Origin: CAG-390 sp045644325
Lineage (GTDB): Bacteria; Bacillota; Clostridia; Oscillospirales; CAG-272
Assembly (NCBI GenBank): GCA_045644325.1
Contig: JAZRGT010000039.1
Location: forward strand, 1-47,477
Length of the DNA stretch: 47,477 bases
Direction of reading: 5' to 3'
Positions 17,197 to 25,964 of the stretch are shown one piece after another; position 1 is the first letter of the stretch; each line of letters begins with the position of its first letter. Made by a program: the position numbers and the translations under genes. The notes beneath the pieces are model-generated. The model was not told where the DNA came from. It was given only the letters and a program-made list of their open reading frames with translations, and searched no databases.

Positions 17197-19623
17197 TTAC
17201 TTCTTGACCGGGGTGATCTTCCAGATATTTTCTGCGTAATCTCTTACCGCGCGGTCTGCGGCGAAGAAGCCGCCCTTTGCTATATTGATGAGCGAACGGC
17301 GAGTCCAATCCTCGCGGTTCAGGTAATCCTCGTACATCTTTTCGTGTGTCAGACGGTAGGAATCGAAGTCTGCAAGGCACATATAGGGGTCTGCTACTCC
17401 GTGGCCCGCAAGCAGATAGGATGCGATATCCGAGAAGGATTCGCCCGCAAAACCTGCGTTGAGGCGGTCAACGATGCGGCGGAGCTTATCGTTTCTCGCG
17501 TAGAAGAGAGCCGAATTGTAGCCCGCAAGCCAGAGATCGTCGACCTCGCTTGCAGTCAGACCGAAGATATAGATATTCTCGTTACCGACAGCGGCAGCCA
17601 TTTCGACGTTCGCGCCGTCGAGAGTACCGATGGTCAGCGCGCCGTTGAGCATAAGCTTCATACAGCCGGTTCCGCTCGCCTCTTTACCCGCAAGAGAGAT
17701 CTGCTGACTGATTTCTGCGGCGGGGATAAGGCACTCTGCCGCGCTTACGTTGTAATCCTCAAGGAAGAGCACGCGGAGCTTTTCGTTGACTCTGGGGTCT
17801 TTTTCAATCTCCTGTCCGAGCTTGCAGATAAGCTGGATGATGCGCTTCGCCATATGATATCCGGGAGCCGCCTTTGCGCCGAAGATATAGGTTCTGGGGT
17901 AGAACTCGGCACCCGGGTTGTCACAGATATCGAGATAGTTGCCGATGATATTGAGCACGTTGAGAAGCTGGCGCTTGTACTCGTGCAGACGCTTGATCTG
18001 AACGTCGAAAACCGAATGGGTATCGAGTCCCTTGCCCGTGCGGCTCTCGATGAAATTCGAGAACGCGATCTTATTTTCGTGCTTAATGGCGCGAAGTCTG
18101 TCAAGAACCGCGGCATCGTTCTCATACTTCATAAGATTTTCGAGCTCGACGGGATTCTTGCGGTAGCCCGTGCCGATGGTCTCGTCAAGAAGACCTGCGA
18201 GTCCGGGCGAAGAATAGCACATCCAGCGGCGGTGCGCAATACCGTTCGTTACGTTGGTAAAGCGCTCGGGGTACATCTGATAGAAATCCTTGAAGATAGT
18301 ATCAACGAGGATCTGCGAATGGAGCTTCGAAACGCCGTTGATATGGTGCGATCCGACAACGGCGAGGTTTGCCATTCTGACAGAACCGTTGCAGAGGATG
18401 CTCATATTGGTGATCTTCTGCCAGTTGCCGGGGAATCTGTTCCAAGCCTCGCGGCAGAAGCGCTCGTTGATCTCCTTGATGATCGAGTGGATACGGGGCA
18501 GACGGAAGGAGAAAAGGCTCTCGTTCCAGGTCTCAAGCGCCTCGGGCATTACCGTGTGGTTGGTGTAGGACATCGTGCGTGTGGTGATATCCCAAGCCTG
18601 ATCCCAGGAGAAGAAATAATCGTCGATGAGAATTCTCATAAGCTCGGGAACGCAGAGTGCGGGGTGGGTATCGTTGATGTGGATGGCAACCTTATCGGCA
18701 AGATTGTCAAGTCTGCCGTAAACCGCCATATGATCGCGGATGATGCTCTGGATCGATGCCGAGCAGAGGAAATACTGCTGTGTCAGACGGAGGAGCTTGC
18801 CCTCGGTGTGGTTATCAGAAGGATAGAGAACCTTCGAAATGATCTCCGCAGAGCTCGACTCCTCGACCGCACGGGTATACTGACCCTGAGTAAAGAGTCC
18901 CATATTGAAGGTGCGGACGTCGCGCGCCTTCCAAAGGCGCAGACGGTTGACGGCTTCGCTGTCGCCGCCCGAGATCATCATGTCGTAAGGAACTGCTTCA
19001 ACGTCCTCGGTATCCTCATAAAGGATCTCAAGCTTGCCGTCTCTCCATTCCTCGCGGATTCTGCCGCCGAGGCGGACGGTGAAAACGCGGTCGGTTCTCG
19101 GAACGAGCCATACCTCGCCGCCGGGGAGCCAGTTATCGGGAAGCTCGATCTGCAGACCGTCAACGATCTTCTGCTTGAAAAGACCGTATTCGTAGCAGAT
19201 GGAAAATCCGTTCGCGGGGTAATCGAGCGAGGTCAGCGAGTCCATAAAGCAGGCCGCGAGTCTGCCGAGACCTCCGTTTCCGAGACCTGCGTCGGGTTCG
19301 CACTCATAGAGATCGTCAAGTCCGAATCCCATATCGGAGAGAGCCTTTTTGTACTCGTCCGAAAGTCCGAGATTGCAGAGATTGGTCTTGAGAGATCTGC
19401 CGAGCAGGAACTCCATACACATATAATATACGCGCTTACCGCCTTCTTTGTTTGTTCTTGCATTGAATTCGGAACGCTTCTCGGCAAGGATGTCCTTGAC
19501 CGTCTGTGCGACAGCCTTATACATCTGTTCTCTCGACGCATCGGCGGCGGTTGTGCCGAAGAGTCGGGATAATTTTTGTTCGATATTTGCTTTGACTTCC
19601 TGTGTGTTAGGGGTGAAATTCAC
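17197..19623 (-). CDS. glgP: Glycogen phosphorylase
   Basis: This 808-residue PLP enzyme releases glucose-1-phosphate from glycogen. I choose the GTG at 19623, because a perfect GGAGG (19632-19636) lies 8 nt upstream. A longer frame from 19659 would translate through that site. The N-terminal region contains YYMCMEFLLGRS. Catalytic and PLP-site features include AGLGNGGLGRLAACF and, near residue 656 of the GTG form, the PLP lysine in EASGTGCMKLMLNG. The residue before MK is Cys where many phosphorylases have Asn. The end TPVKK lies 3 nt from the GH13 start. It follows glgA in the operon and gives the degradative arm of the pathway. Confidence 0.95.
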   Translation of the reverse strand: MNFTPNTQEVKANIEQKLSRLFGTTAADASREQMYKAVAQTVKDILAEKRSEFNARTNKEGGKRVYYMCMEFLLGRSLKTNLCNLGLSDEYKKALSDMGFGLDDLYECEPDAGLGNGGLGRLAACFMDSLTSLDYPANGFSICYEYGLFKQKIVDGLQIELPDNWLPGGEVWLVPRTDRVFTVRLGGRIREEWRDGKLEILYEDTEDVEAVPYDMMISGGDSEAVNRLRLWKARDVRTFNMGLFTQGQYTRAVEESSSAEIISKVLYPSDNHTEGKLLRLTQQYFLCSASIQSIIRDHMAVYGRLDNLADKVAIHINDTHPALCVPELMRILIDDYFFSWDQAWDITTRTMSYTNHTVMPEALETWNESLFSFRLPRIHSIIKEINERFCREAWNRFPGNWQKITNMSILCNGSVRMANLAVVGSHHINGVSKLHSQILVDTIFKDFYQMYPERFTNVTNGIAHRRWMCYSSPGLAGLLDETIGTGYRKNPVELENLMKYENDAAVLDRLRAIKHENKIAFSNFIESRTGKGLDTHSVFDVQIKRLHEYKRQLLNVLNIIGNYLDICDNPGAEFYPRTYIFGAKAAPGYHMAKRIIQLICKLGQEIEKDPRVNEKLRVLFLEDYNVSAAECLIPAAEISQQISLAGKEASGTGCMKLMLNGALTIGTLDGANVEMAAAVGNENIYIFGLTASEVDDLWLAGYNSALFYARNDKLRRIVDRLNAGFAGESFSDIASYLLAGHGVADPYMCLADFDSYRLTHEKMYEDYLNREDWTRRSLINIAKGGFFAADRAVRDYAENIWKITPVKK

Positions 19624-19655
19624 TTTTACTTCCTCCGGTAATGCTCTCCTATATA

Positions 19656-21095
19656 TCACAGCAGATCGTTATAAAGTGCGACGTATTTATCTGCGGATGC
19701 CGCCCAGGAGAAATCGACTGTCATTATCTTTTCGACAAAAGCCTTGCGTTTTTCGCCATTCTTCCAGAGCGCAACGGCGGCAAGTGTGCGCTCGTAAAGC
19801 TCACCCGCGGTGTAGCCCGCAAAGGTGAAGCCGTTTCCGTGCATAGCACCGTCCTCATCCTCCCAATAAGGAAGAATCGAATCGGCAAGTCCTCCCGTTT
19901 CACGGACAACGGGAATTGCGCCGTAGCGCGAAGCGATCATCTGCGAAAGTCCGCAAGGCTCGCTCTTTGAGGGCATCATAAAGACGTCGGCAGCGGCGTA
20001 GATCTTCTTCGAAAGATCGCGGTCATAAGTGATAAGCGCGCGAACCTTTTCGGGATATTCCGCTTCAAGCTGCTTAAAGAATTCCTCATACTTCGCCTCA
20101 CCCTTGCCGAGGATGACAAGCTGTGCTCCGCTTTCGTCAAGGATACCGCGCATAGCTTCGGCAACGATATCAAGACCCTTATGCGATGCAAGACGGGTGA
20201 TCAGCGCGATGACGGGTGTTCCCTTCTCGTCTGCAAGATTGAGGTCAGCACGAAGTGCCGAGCGGCAAGCATCCTTGCCTCCGCGGCGCTTTGCGCTGTA
20301 ATGCTTGACAAGCACGGGATCGGTCCAAGGATTATAGTAGGAATAATCAATACCGTTGAGAATACCCGATACCTTGCCCGCGTTCGCGCGGAGGATGTGG
20401 TAGAGTCCGTGCGAATACTCGGGGGACATGATCTCGTCGGCGTATCTCGGGCTGACGGTAGTGACAGCCTCGGCGCACTCGATCGCGCCCTTCATAAGGT
20501 TTATACATCCGTCGTATTCCACAACGGCGCGATCCTCATCCGCAAGCGCGAAAACGTCGCCGAGGATGTAGAAATCATATTTGCCCTGATACTCGATATT
20601 GTGGATGGTAAATACGCGGCGGATGCCTGCATATCTTTCATCATTTGCATATTTCTGACGGAGATAGATGACCGAGAGAGCCGCCTGCCAGTCGTGCGCG
20701 TGCAGGATATCGGGGAAAAATCCGATCTCGGGGAGCATCTCGAGCACTGCTGTGCAGAAATATGCATATCTTTCGCCATCGTCAAACTGACCGTAAAGAC
20801 CGTCGCGTGCGAAATAATATTCGTTGTCGATAAAGTAATACGTTACCTTATCCTTTATAAGGCTGTAAACGCCGCAATACTGCTTTCTCCAAGCAAGGTA
20901 TGCGTCAAACTCAGCCTCTTTTTTCATTTCGGCGCGGTATTTCTCGCCGACGGCGGAATAAAGCGGCATAACGACTCTGACGTCAACACCCTTTGCGGCA
21001 AGAGCCGTGGGGAGCGAGCCGAGAACGTCGCCGAGTCCGCCCGTAGCCGCAAAAGGCATAACCTCTGCGCCTACGAAAAGAATACTTTTTTTCAT
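19656..21095 (-). CDS. glgA: Glycogen synthase (ADP-glucose, GT5)
   Basis: This 479-residue GT5 glycogen synthase adds glucose from ADP-glucose to growing alpha-1,4 chains. The two Rossmann domains are complete: N-terminal PFAATGGLGDVLGSLP, HAHDWQAAL, TIHNIEYQG, then NGIDYSYYNPWTD, ITRLASHKGLDI and the C-terminal donor-site SKSEPCGLSQM. One oddity is that the usual KTGGL motif, whose Lys contacts ADP-glucose in E. coli GlgA, reads ATGGL here (A17). All other motifs look intact, so this may be a lineage trait. A modest AAGGA site precedes the ATG. It lies 24 nt after glgD and 32 nt before glgP. Confidence 0.94.
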   Translation of the reverse strand: MKKSILFVGAEVMPFAATGGLGDVLGSLPTALAAKGVDVRVVMPLYSAVGEKYRAEMKKEAEFDAYLAWRKQYCGVYSLIKDKVTYYFIDNEYYFARDGLYGQFDDGERYAYFCTAVLEMLPEIGFFPDILHAHDWQAALSVIYLRQKYANDERYAGIRRVFTIHNIEYQGKYDFYILGDVFALADEDRAVVEYDGCINLMKGAIECAEAVTTVSPRYADEIMSPEYSHGLYHILRANAGKVSGILNGIDYSYYNPWTDPVLVKHYSAKRRGGKDACRSALRADLNLADEKGTPVIALITRLASHKGLDIVAEAMRGILDESGAQLVILGKGEAKYEEFFKQLEAEYPEKVRALITYDRDLSKKIYAAADVFMMPSKSEPCGLSQMIASRYGAIPVVRETGGLADSILPYWEDEDGAMHGNGFTFAGYTAGELYERTLAAVALWKNGEKRKAFVEKIMTVDFSWAASADKYVALYNDLL

Positions 21096-21119
21096 ATTTT
21101 CAGATCCTTTTTCTAAATA

Positions 21120-22253
21120 TTAAACCATAATACCCTTACCGATATAGAAAGGCATCGACTCGTGACCCGAAAGGTTTCTGCCGTCACGGATGACGGTGTT
21201 CTTGTCGGTGATAACGCAGTTGAGGTTGACGTTCTGACCGACGTAGGTATCCTGAAGGAGGATCGAATTGCGGACTACGGTGCCCTTTCCGATCTTTACT
21301 CCTCTGAAGATCACGCAGTTTTCAACCTCGCCCTCGATCACACAGCCATCTGCGACGATGGAATTCGATACCTTTGCGGTGTTGCTGTATGAGGTGGGTG
21401 AGGAGTTACGAACCTTAGTAAATACAGGTCTGTCGCCGCACTCAAAGAGCTCCTCTCTTACCTCGGAATCAAGAAGCTTCATCGAGGTTTCAAAGTAGCC
21501 GGGAAGATTGTTTATCAGCGAATAGAAGCCGTCGAAGCGGTAAGCGCGGAAATCGGCACGTACTACGTTCTTTGCAATGATATCGCGGAAGAAGGAGGTG
21601 TAGCCGTGTGCCGCTGCATCGTTGAGCACTGTGATAAGATAACGGCGGGTGATGACCATAATATTGGTGCTTACGTTGAACGCTCCCTTGATATCGGGGC
21701 TGTATTCAGCCGCGTCGATGATCTTATCGTTTTCGTCAAGAACGAGAACCGAATGGCGCTCCGCGTTGTAGTTTCCGCCCGAAACGCGCTTTGTTACTAC
21801 TGTGATATCCGCGCCGGTCTCCTCGTGGCGTGCAAGAACCTTGGATATATCAATATTACAGATAGTATCGCAGTCGGAAAGCACGATAACGTCCTCGGTG
21901 CATCTCGAAATGAAGTTGGTTACTCCGAGAAGAGCCTCAAGACGGGTGGTGTAAAGCGAATTTGTAGCCTTCGCGTCATATGCGGTGATGAAAGGGGGAA
22001 GGATCTTGATACCGCCCGAGCGGCGCGCCAGATCCCAGTCCTTACCCGTTCCGATATGGTCGAGAAGCGACTGATAGTTATAGTGAGTGATGATACCTAC
22101 CTTCGAGATTCCCGAATTTACCATATTGGAAAGGGGAAAGTCGATCAGTCTGTATCTGCCGCCGAAGGGCACGCTTGCCATTGTGCGCAGACGGGTAAGC
22201 TCGGGCAAGCATTCATCGTGTATGTTCGAAAAAATAAGTCCTGCTGCTGTCAT
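21120..22253 (-). CDS. glgD: Glucose-1-phosphate adenylyltransferase, GlgD subunit
   Basis: This 377-residue paralogue of GlgC acts with it as a hetero-oligomeric ADP-glucose pyrophosphorylase in Bacillota. It keeps the fold (VPFGGRYRLIDFPLSNMVNSG, GTGKDWDLARRSGGIKILPP) but the N-terminal nucleotide loop is degenerate (AAGLIFSNIHDECLPELTRLR). This is typical of the GlgD type, which by itself has little activity and modulates GlgC. The C-terminal left-handed beta-helix is visible as hexapeptide-like repeats such as VIEGEVENCVIFRGVKIGKG. The ATG follows an AGGAGG site and lies 21 nt after glgC. Confidence 0.94.
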   Translation of the reverse strand: MTAAGLIFSNIHDECLPELTRLRTMASVPFGGRYRLIDFPLSNMVNSGISKVGIITHYNYQSLLDHIGTGKDWDLARRSGGIKILPPFITAYDAKATNSLYTTRLEALLGVTNFISRCTEDVIVLSDCDTICNIDISKVLARHEETGADITVVTKRVSGGNYNAERHSVLVLDENDKIIDAAEYSPDIKGAFNVSTNIMVITRRYLITVLNDAAAHGYTSFFRDIIAKNVVRADFRAYRFDGFYSLINNLPGYFETSMKLLDSEVREELFECGDRPVFTKVRNSSPTSYSNTAKVSNSIVADGCVIEGEVENCVIFRGVKIGKGTVVRNSILLQDTYVGQNVNLNCVITDKNTVIRDGRNLSGHESMPFYIGKGIMV

Positions 22254-22274
22254 AATAATTTCCTCCTACTTCAA

Positions 22275-23450
22275 TTATTCGGGATTGACCATAGCGCCGG
22301 GCTCAATAACCGCGCCGTCTTCGACCTTGATATCCGCTCCTATAACGGCGATCTCGCCGCCCTTCGGGCCGCCGATCTTGGCATCCTTGCCAATCTGAAC
22401 GCGCGCATCGATGATGGAATACTCAACGCTTGCGCCCTCGCCGATGGTTACGTCTTCCATAATTACCGAGTCGATAACCGATGCGCCCGCCGAAACGGTT
22501 ACGCCGGGACCTAGCACAGAGCCGCGAACGGTTCCGTGGATTTTGCACCCCTCGGTAATCGAAGAATTATCAACCACACCGCCGACTCCCACGTACTGAG
22601 GCGCACGTGCAAAGTGACGGGCATAAATGCGCCACTTTTCGTCGTTGAGATCAAGCGTCTTGTCGCCGATCATATCCATATTCGCCTCCCAGAGAGAGGA
22701 TATGGTTCCGACGTCCTTCCAATATCCCTTAAAGGAATATGCGTACATCTTCTCGCCTGCGGCAAGCATTGCGGGAATGATATTCTTACCGAAGTCGTTG
22801 CTCGAGTTCTCGTCCGCCTCGTCGGCGATAAGGTACTCGGCGAGCTTCTTCTTGTTGAAGATATAGATACCCATAGAAGCGCGGGTGGAGTCGGGATTCT
22901 TCGGCTTCTCAGAGAACTTCCAGATCTTGCCGTCCTCGTATGCGCTCATAATACCAAAGCGGCTTGCCTCCTCGAGGGGAACGTCGATGCAGGCGATGGT
23001 GCAGTCCGCACCGCGGCGCTTATGGAATGCGAGCATTGCGGCGTAGTCCATCTTGTAGATATGGTCGCCCGAGAGAATGAGAACGTAATCGGGATCGTAC
23101 TGATCGATGAACTGAAGATTCTGATAGATAGCATTCGCGGTGCCCTTATACCAGTCAGCCTTTTCCTTGCCCTGATAGGGGGGAAGGATCTTTACGCCGC
23201 CGTAGGTGCGGTCGAGGTCCCAAGGGAGACCGTTGCCGATGTAATCGTTGAGAAGAAGGGGCTGATACTGCGTAAGTACACCAACGGTATCAATGCCGGA
23301 GTTAACGCAGTTTGAAAGAGTAAAATCGATGATGCGGTATTTTCCGCCGAAGGATACCGCGGGTTTTGCAAGACGGGTCGTCAGCGCGTAAAGACGGCTT
23401 CCCTGTCCGCCCGCAAGGAGCATGGCTACACATTCTTTTTTCTTGAACAT
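22275..23450 (-). CDS. glgC: Glucose-1-phosphate adenylyltransferase, catalytic subunit
   Basis: GlgC makes ADP-glucose, the committed step of glycogen synthesis. The 391-residue protein has the intact nucleotide loop MLLAGGQGSRLYALT, the substrate-site stretch FGGKYRIIDFTLSNC, DWYKGTANAIYQN, LSGDHIYKMDY and FSEKPKNPDS, and a C-terminal beta-helix for regulation and assembly. The first codons overlap the end of glgB by 25 nt, with a GAGGA site inside glgB. Being directly followed by glgD fits a GlgC/GlgD heterotetramer. I do not attempt to predict its allosteric effectors. Confidence 0.95.
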   Translation of the reverse strand: MFKKKECVAMLLAGGQGSRLYALTTRLAKPAVSFGGKYRIIDFTLSNCVNSGIDTVGVLTQYQPLLLNDYIGNGLPWDLDRTYGGVKILPPYQGKEKADWYKGTANAIYQNLQFIDQYDPDYVLILSGDHIYKMDYAAMLAFHKRRGADCTIACIDVPLEEASRFGIMSAYEDGKIWKFSEKPKNPDSTRASMGIYIFNKKKLAEYLIADEADENSSNDFGKNIIPAMLAAGEKMYAYSFKGYWKDVGTISSLWEANMDMIGDKTLDLNDEKWRIYARHFARAPQYVGVGGVVDNSSITEGCKIHGTVRGSVLGPGVTVSAGASVIDSVIMEDVTIGEGASVEYSIIDARVQIGKDAKIGGPKGGEIAVIGADIKVEDGAVIEPGAMVNPE

Positions 23451-25366
23451 TGCTTTTTGTTCCTCTCTTTATGATTTATATTAGATTTAGGTACTGCGCG
23501 TTTGATTTCCTTTTCGAGTCTGAAAATATGAGCCGCGTGGGGTGCAACTCTGATCGAGAGTGACTCCTCTCTCTTGTGCATCGGAATATCCTCGCTTCGA
23601 AGAATTCCTTCGTGCACAACGCCTCCGCCACCGTATTCGAGTCGGTCGGATGAAAATACTTCTCGCCACTCTCCCGCTATAGGAACACCGAAGCGGTATT
23701 CGGGATAGTAGACGGGACTGAAATTGATCACCGCAACGAGTCTGCCCTCACCGTCCGAGCGTGAGAAGACAATGACACCGCCCTCCGCGTTGTCGGCATC
23801 GATCCACTCGCATCCGTCCCAGCCGAGATCGCGTTTCCAAAGCTCGGGGGAGGAAAGATAGAGATGATTGAGATCTGCGGTGAAGTGCTGAAACTTTGCG
23901 TGCATCTCGTAGTCGAGCATAAACCATTCAAGGCTCTCCTCATACGCCCACTCGCGGTAGGGGGCGTATTCCGTGCCCATAAAGAGCAGCTTTTTGCCGG
24001 GATGCATCATCATCCAGCAAAGCCCTCCGCGCGCCCCCGCAAACTTGTTCCAATAGTCACCGGGGTGGCGGTCGAGATAGGACTTTTTGCCGTGAACGAC
24101 CTCGTCGTGCGAGATCGGGAGCATATATTTTTCGCCGAAGGAATAAAGAAGCGAAAAAGTAAGCTTATCGTGATGGTATTTGCGGAATATGGGATCGGTC
24201 TCGGCATAGGAAAGGTTGTCGTTCATCCAACCCATGTTCCACTTGTAGGTGAATCCGAGAGCATCCTCACCCTCGCCCGTGATATCTATCTGCGCCGCGG
24301 ATTCCTCGGCGATCATCATAAGCGCGGGATGCGCGCCCGCAAGATGCGCGTTGAGCTTTTTAAAAAATGCGATCGCCTCAAGGCAACGGTTGTCCCCATA
24401 GACGTTCGGCACCCACTCGTCGGGGCGTCTGTCATAGTCAAGATAGAGCATTGATGCTACCGCGTCAACGCGAAGACCGTCGATGTGGAAGACCTCCGCC
24501 CAATACGTCGCGTTTGAAATAAGGAAGGACTGCACCTCGGGACGTCCGACGTCAAATCGGCGTGTTCCCCAACCCGCGTGCTCGATGCGGTCGATGCCCT
24601 GGTATTCGTAGAGGGGCTGTCCGTCGAATTCGTAAAGACCGTGCGCATCCTTCGGGAAATGCGCGGGCACCCAGTCGAGGATGATTCCTATCCCCGCCCC
24701 GTGTGCGGCATCAACGAAAGCGCAAAAATCCTCGGGAGTGCCGAAGCGCGAGGTGGGTGCGTAATACCCCGTGACCTGATATCCCCACGAGCCGTCAAAG
24801 GGATGCTCCGCAACGGGCATCAGCTCGATGTGGGTATATCCCATCTGCTTTGCATAGGGTATCAGCTCGTCCGCAAGCTCGCGATAGGAATAATAAGACT
24901 CGTCATCGTGACGCTTCCAAGAGCCGAGGTGAACCTCGTATACGTTGATCGGACGGTCATACTCCCTCGCATTCGGACGGAAGGACATCCATCCACCGTC
25001 GTTCCATTCATAGGAAAGCGCGCCCGTATCTATGACGGATGCGGTCGCGGGCGGCTTTTCGGCAAAAGATGCGTAAGGATCGGCTTTCATCACTTCTCTG
25101 CCGTCCGCCGTGCGGATTCGGTATTTGTAGCACGTACCTTGAGGCAAGATATCGGTGAATATCTCCCATATACCGCCCTCGGTAATGCGCGTCAAGGGAA
25201 GTCCCGCACCCCACGAGTCAAAATCTCCGCAAAGAGAAACGGCTTGCGCGTTCGGCGCCCACACGCGGAAGGACATCTGCCCGTCCTCAATATGCATGCC
25301 GAGATATTCGTATGCCTTATAATTCGTTCCCTGATGAAAATAATAAGCCGCAAGATTTTCAGCCAT
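23426..25366 (-). CDS. glgB: 1,4-alpha-glucan branching enzyme (GH13)
   Basis: GlgB makes the alpha-1,6 branches of glycogen. The 646-residue protein has a CBM48 domain at the N-terminus (FRVWAPNAQAVSLCGDFDSW), then the catalytic barrel. Key residues are nucleophile D301 in GLRVDAVASM, acid/base E354 in MIAEES, and H420-D421 in PISHDEVVHG. A C-terminal beta domain ends around HAAHIFRLEKE. A basic tail of about 25 residues follows, whose end overlaps glgC. The ATG follows a GGAGGG site. It is the first gene of the glycogen operon, 65 nt from the predicted -10. Confidence 0.95.
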   Translation of the reverse strand: MAENLAAYYFHQGTNYKAYEYLGMHIEDGQMSFRVWAPNAQAVSLCGDFDSWGAGLPLTRITEGGIWEIFTDILPQGTCYKYRIRTADGREVMKADPYASFAEKPPATASVIDTGALSYEWNDGGWMSFRPNAREYDRPINVYEVHLGSWKRHDDESYYSYRELADELIPYAKQMGYTHIELMPVAEHPFDGSWGYQVTGYYAPTSRFGTPEDFCAFVDAAHGAGIGIILDWVPAHFPKDAHGLYEFDGQPLYEYQGIDRIEHAGWGTRRFDVGRPEVQSFLISNATYWAEVFHIDGLRVDAVASMLYLDYDRRPDEWVPNVYGDNRCLEAIAFFKKLNAHLAGAHPALMMIAEESAAQIDITGEGEDALGFTYKWNMGWMNDNLSYAETDPIFRKYHHDKLTFSLLYSFGEKYMLPISHDEVVHGKKSYLDRHPGDYWNKFAGARGGLCWMMMHPGKKLLFMGTEYAPYREWAYEESLEWFMLDYEMHAKFQHFTADLNHLYLSSPELWKRDLGWDGCEWIDADNAEGGVIVFSRSDGEGRLVAVINFSPVYYPEYRFGVPIAGEWREVFSSDRLEYGGGGVVHEGILRSEDIPMHKREESLSIRVAPHAAHIFRLEKEIKRAVPKSNINHKERNKKQCSRKKNV

Positions 25367-25431
25367 TCGAACATCCCTCCCCTTTTTTATAATTCATTAC
25401 CAAAGAATGTAATTAAATTATATATAGTAAT

Positions 25432-25461
25432 ATTATACTACATATTCCCCGCGAAAGTCAA
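25432..25461 (-). promoter_or_regulatory. Glycogen operon promoter
   Basis: On the minus strand TTGACT (25456-25461), an 18-bp spacer and TATAAT (25432-25437) lie upstream of glgB. The leader of about 60 nt is AT-rich and shows no riboswitch-like fold that I can recognise. Confidence 0.75.
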
Positions 25462-25521
25462 GCCTCTTGGATTTATTATATTAAAAAATCGATTGATTTA
25501 TTCCGATTTAACATCAAAAAA

Positions 25522-25547
25522 GCGCTGTTCTCCATGAAGAACAGCGC
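25522..25547 (-). terminator. Terminator of the ABC transporter operon
   Basis: The 10-bp stem GCGCTGTTCT / AGAACAGCGC around a 6-nt loop is followed on the minus strand by T6 (25516-25521). It separates the ABC operon from the glycogen operon promoter. Confidence 0.88.
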
Positions 25548-25555
25548 GAAAAAAG

Positions 25556-25963
25556 TTATTTTTTCTGTTTTATGTTTTTATAATACTCAAGCATCCTGTG
25601 TCTTGTGACGATGCCGATAAATGCACCCTCGTCGTCGGTAACGGGGAGAAAATTATGTGTCATGAGCTCCTCGAGCAGCTCATCTGCCTTTGCCGTGATT
25701 TTGACGGGCGGATTGCGGTCAGGTCTCAGGATATCCGCGATGTGCAGATCCTCGCATTCCTCAAGGCTCGCACCGCCGACGTCGATCAGATTCCAGAGCA
25801 GATCGCCCTCGCTGAGCGTGCCGATGTATTTTCCCTGCTTGGTGAGCACGGGGATCGCGGTGTAGCCGTGGTAACGCATCTTTTCAAGTCCCTGACGGAA
25901 GGTGTCGTCGTCCTCAAGAGTGGCAACTTGACTTTTCGGTATAAGGAAAAATGCCGCGTTCAT
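25556..25963 (-). CDS. CBS-pair domain protein
   Basis: This 135-residue protein is made of two CBS domains, about residues 5-60 (GYTAIPVLTKQGKYIGTLSEGDL) and 72-130 (FLPVTDDEGAFIGIVTRHRML). CBS pairs bind adenine nucleotides and sense energy state or second messengers. This small stand-alone type resembles CbpB-like proteins of Bacillota. The ATG follows an AAAGGCGG site inside the end of the previous gene, one base after its stop. That makes it the last gene of the ABC transporter operon. A regulatory link to the transporter is an inference from position. Confidence 0.85.
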   Translation of the reverse strand: MNAAFFLIPKSQVATLEDDDTFRQGLEKMRYHGYTAIPVLTKQGKYIGTLSEGDLLWNLIDVGGASLEECEDLHIADILRPDRNPPVKITAKADELLEELMTHNFLPVTDDEGAFIGIVTRHRMLEYYKNIKQKK

Positions 25964-25964
25964 A

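Noticed and set aside
15778..19572. A very long open frame (1264 codons) on the plus strand
   Set aside because: It is antisense to glgP and the GH13 gene, which carry full family motifs. The frame is open only because of the codon bias of those genes and shows no domain of its own.
19624..19659. An upstream start for glgP at 19659
   Set aside because: It would translate through a perfect GGAGG that is ideally placed for the GTG at 19623.
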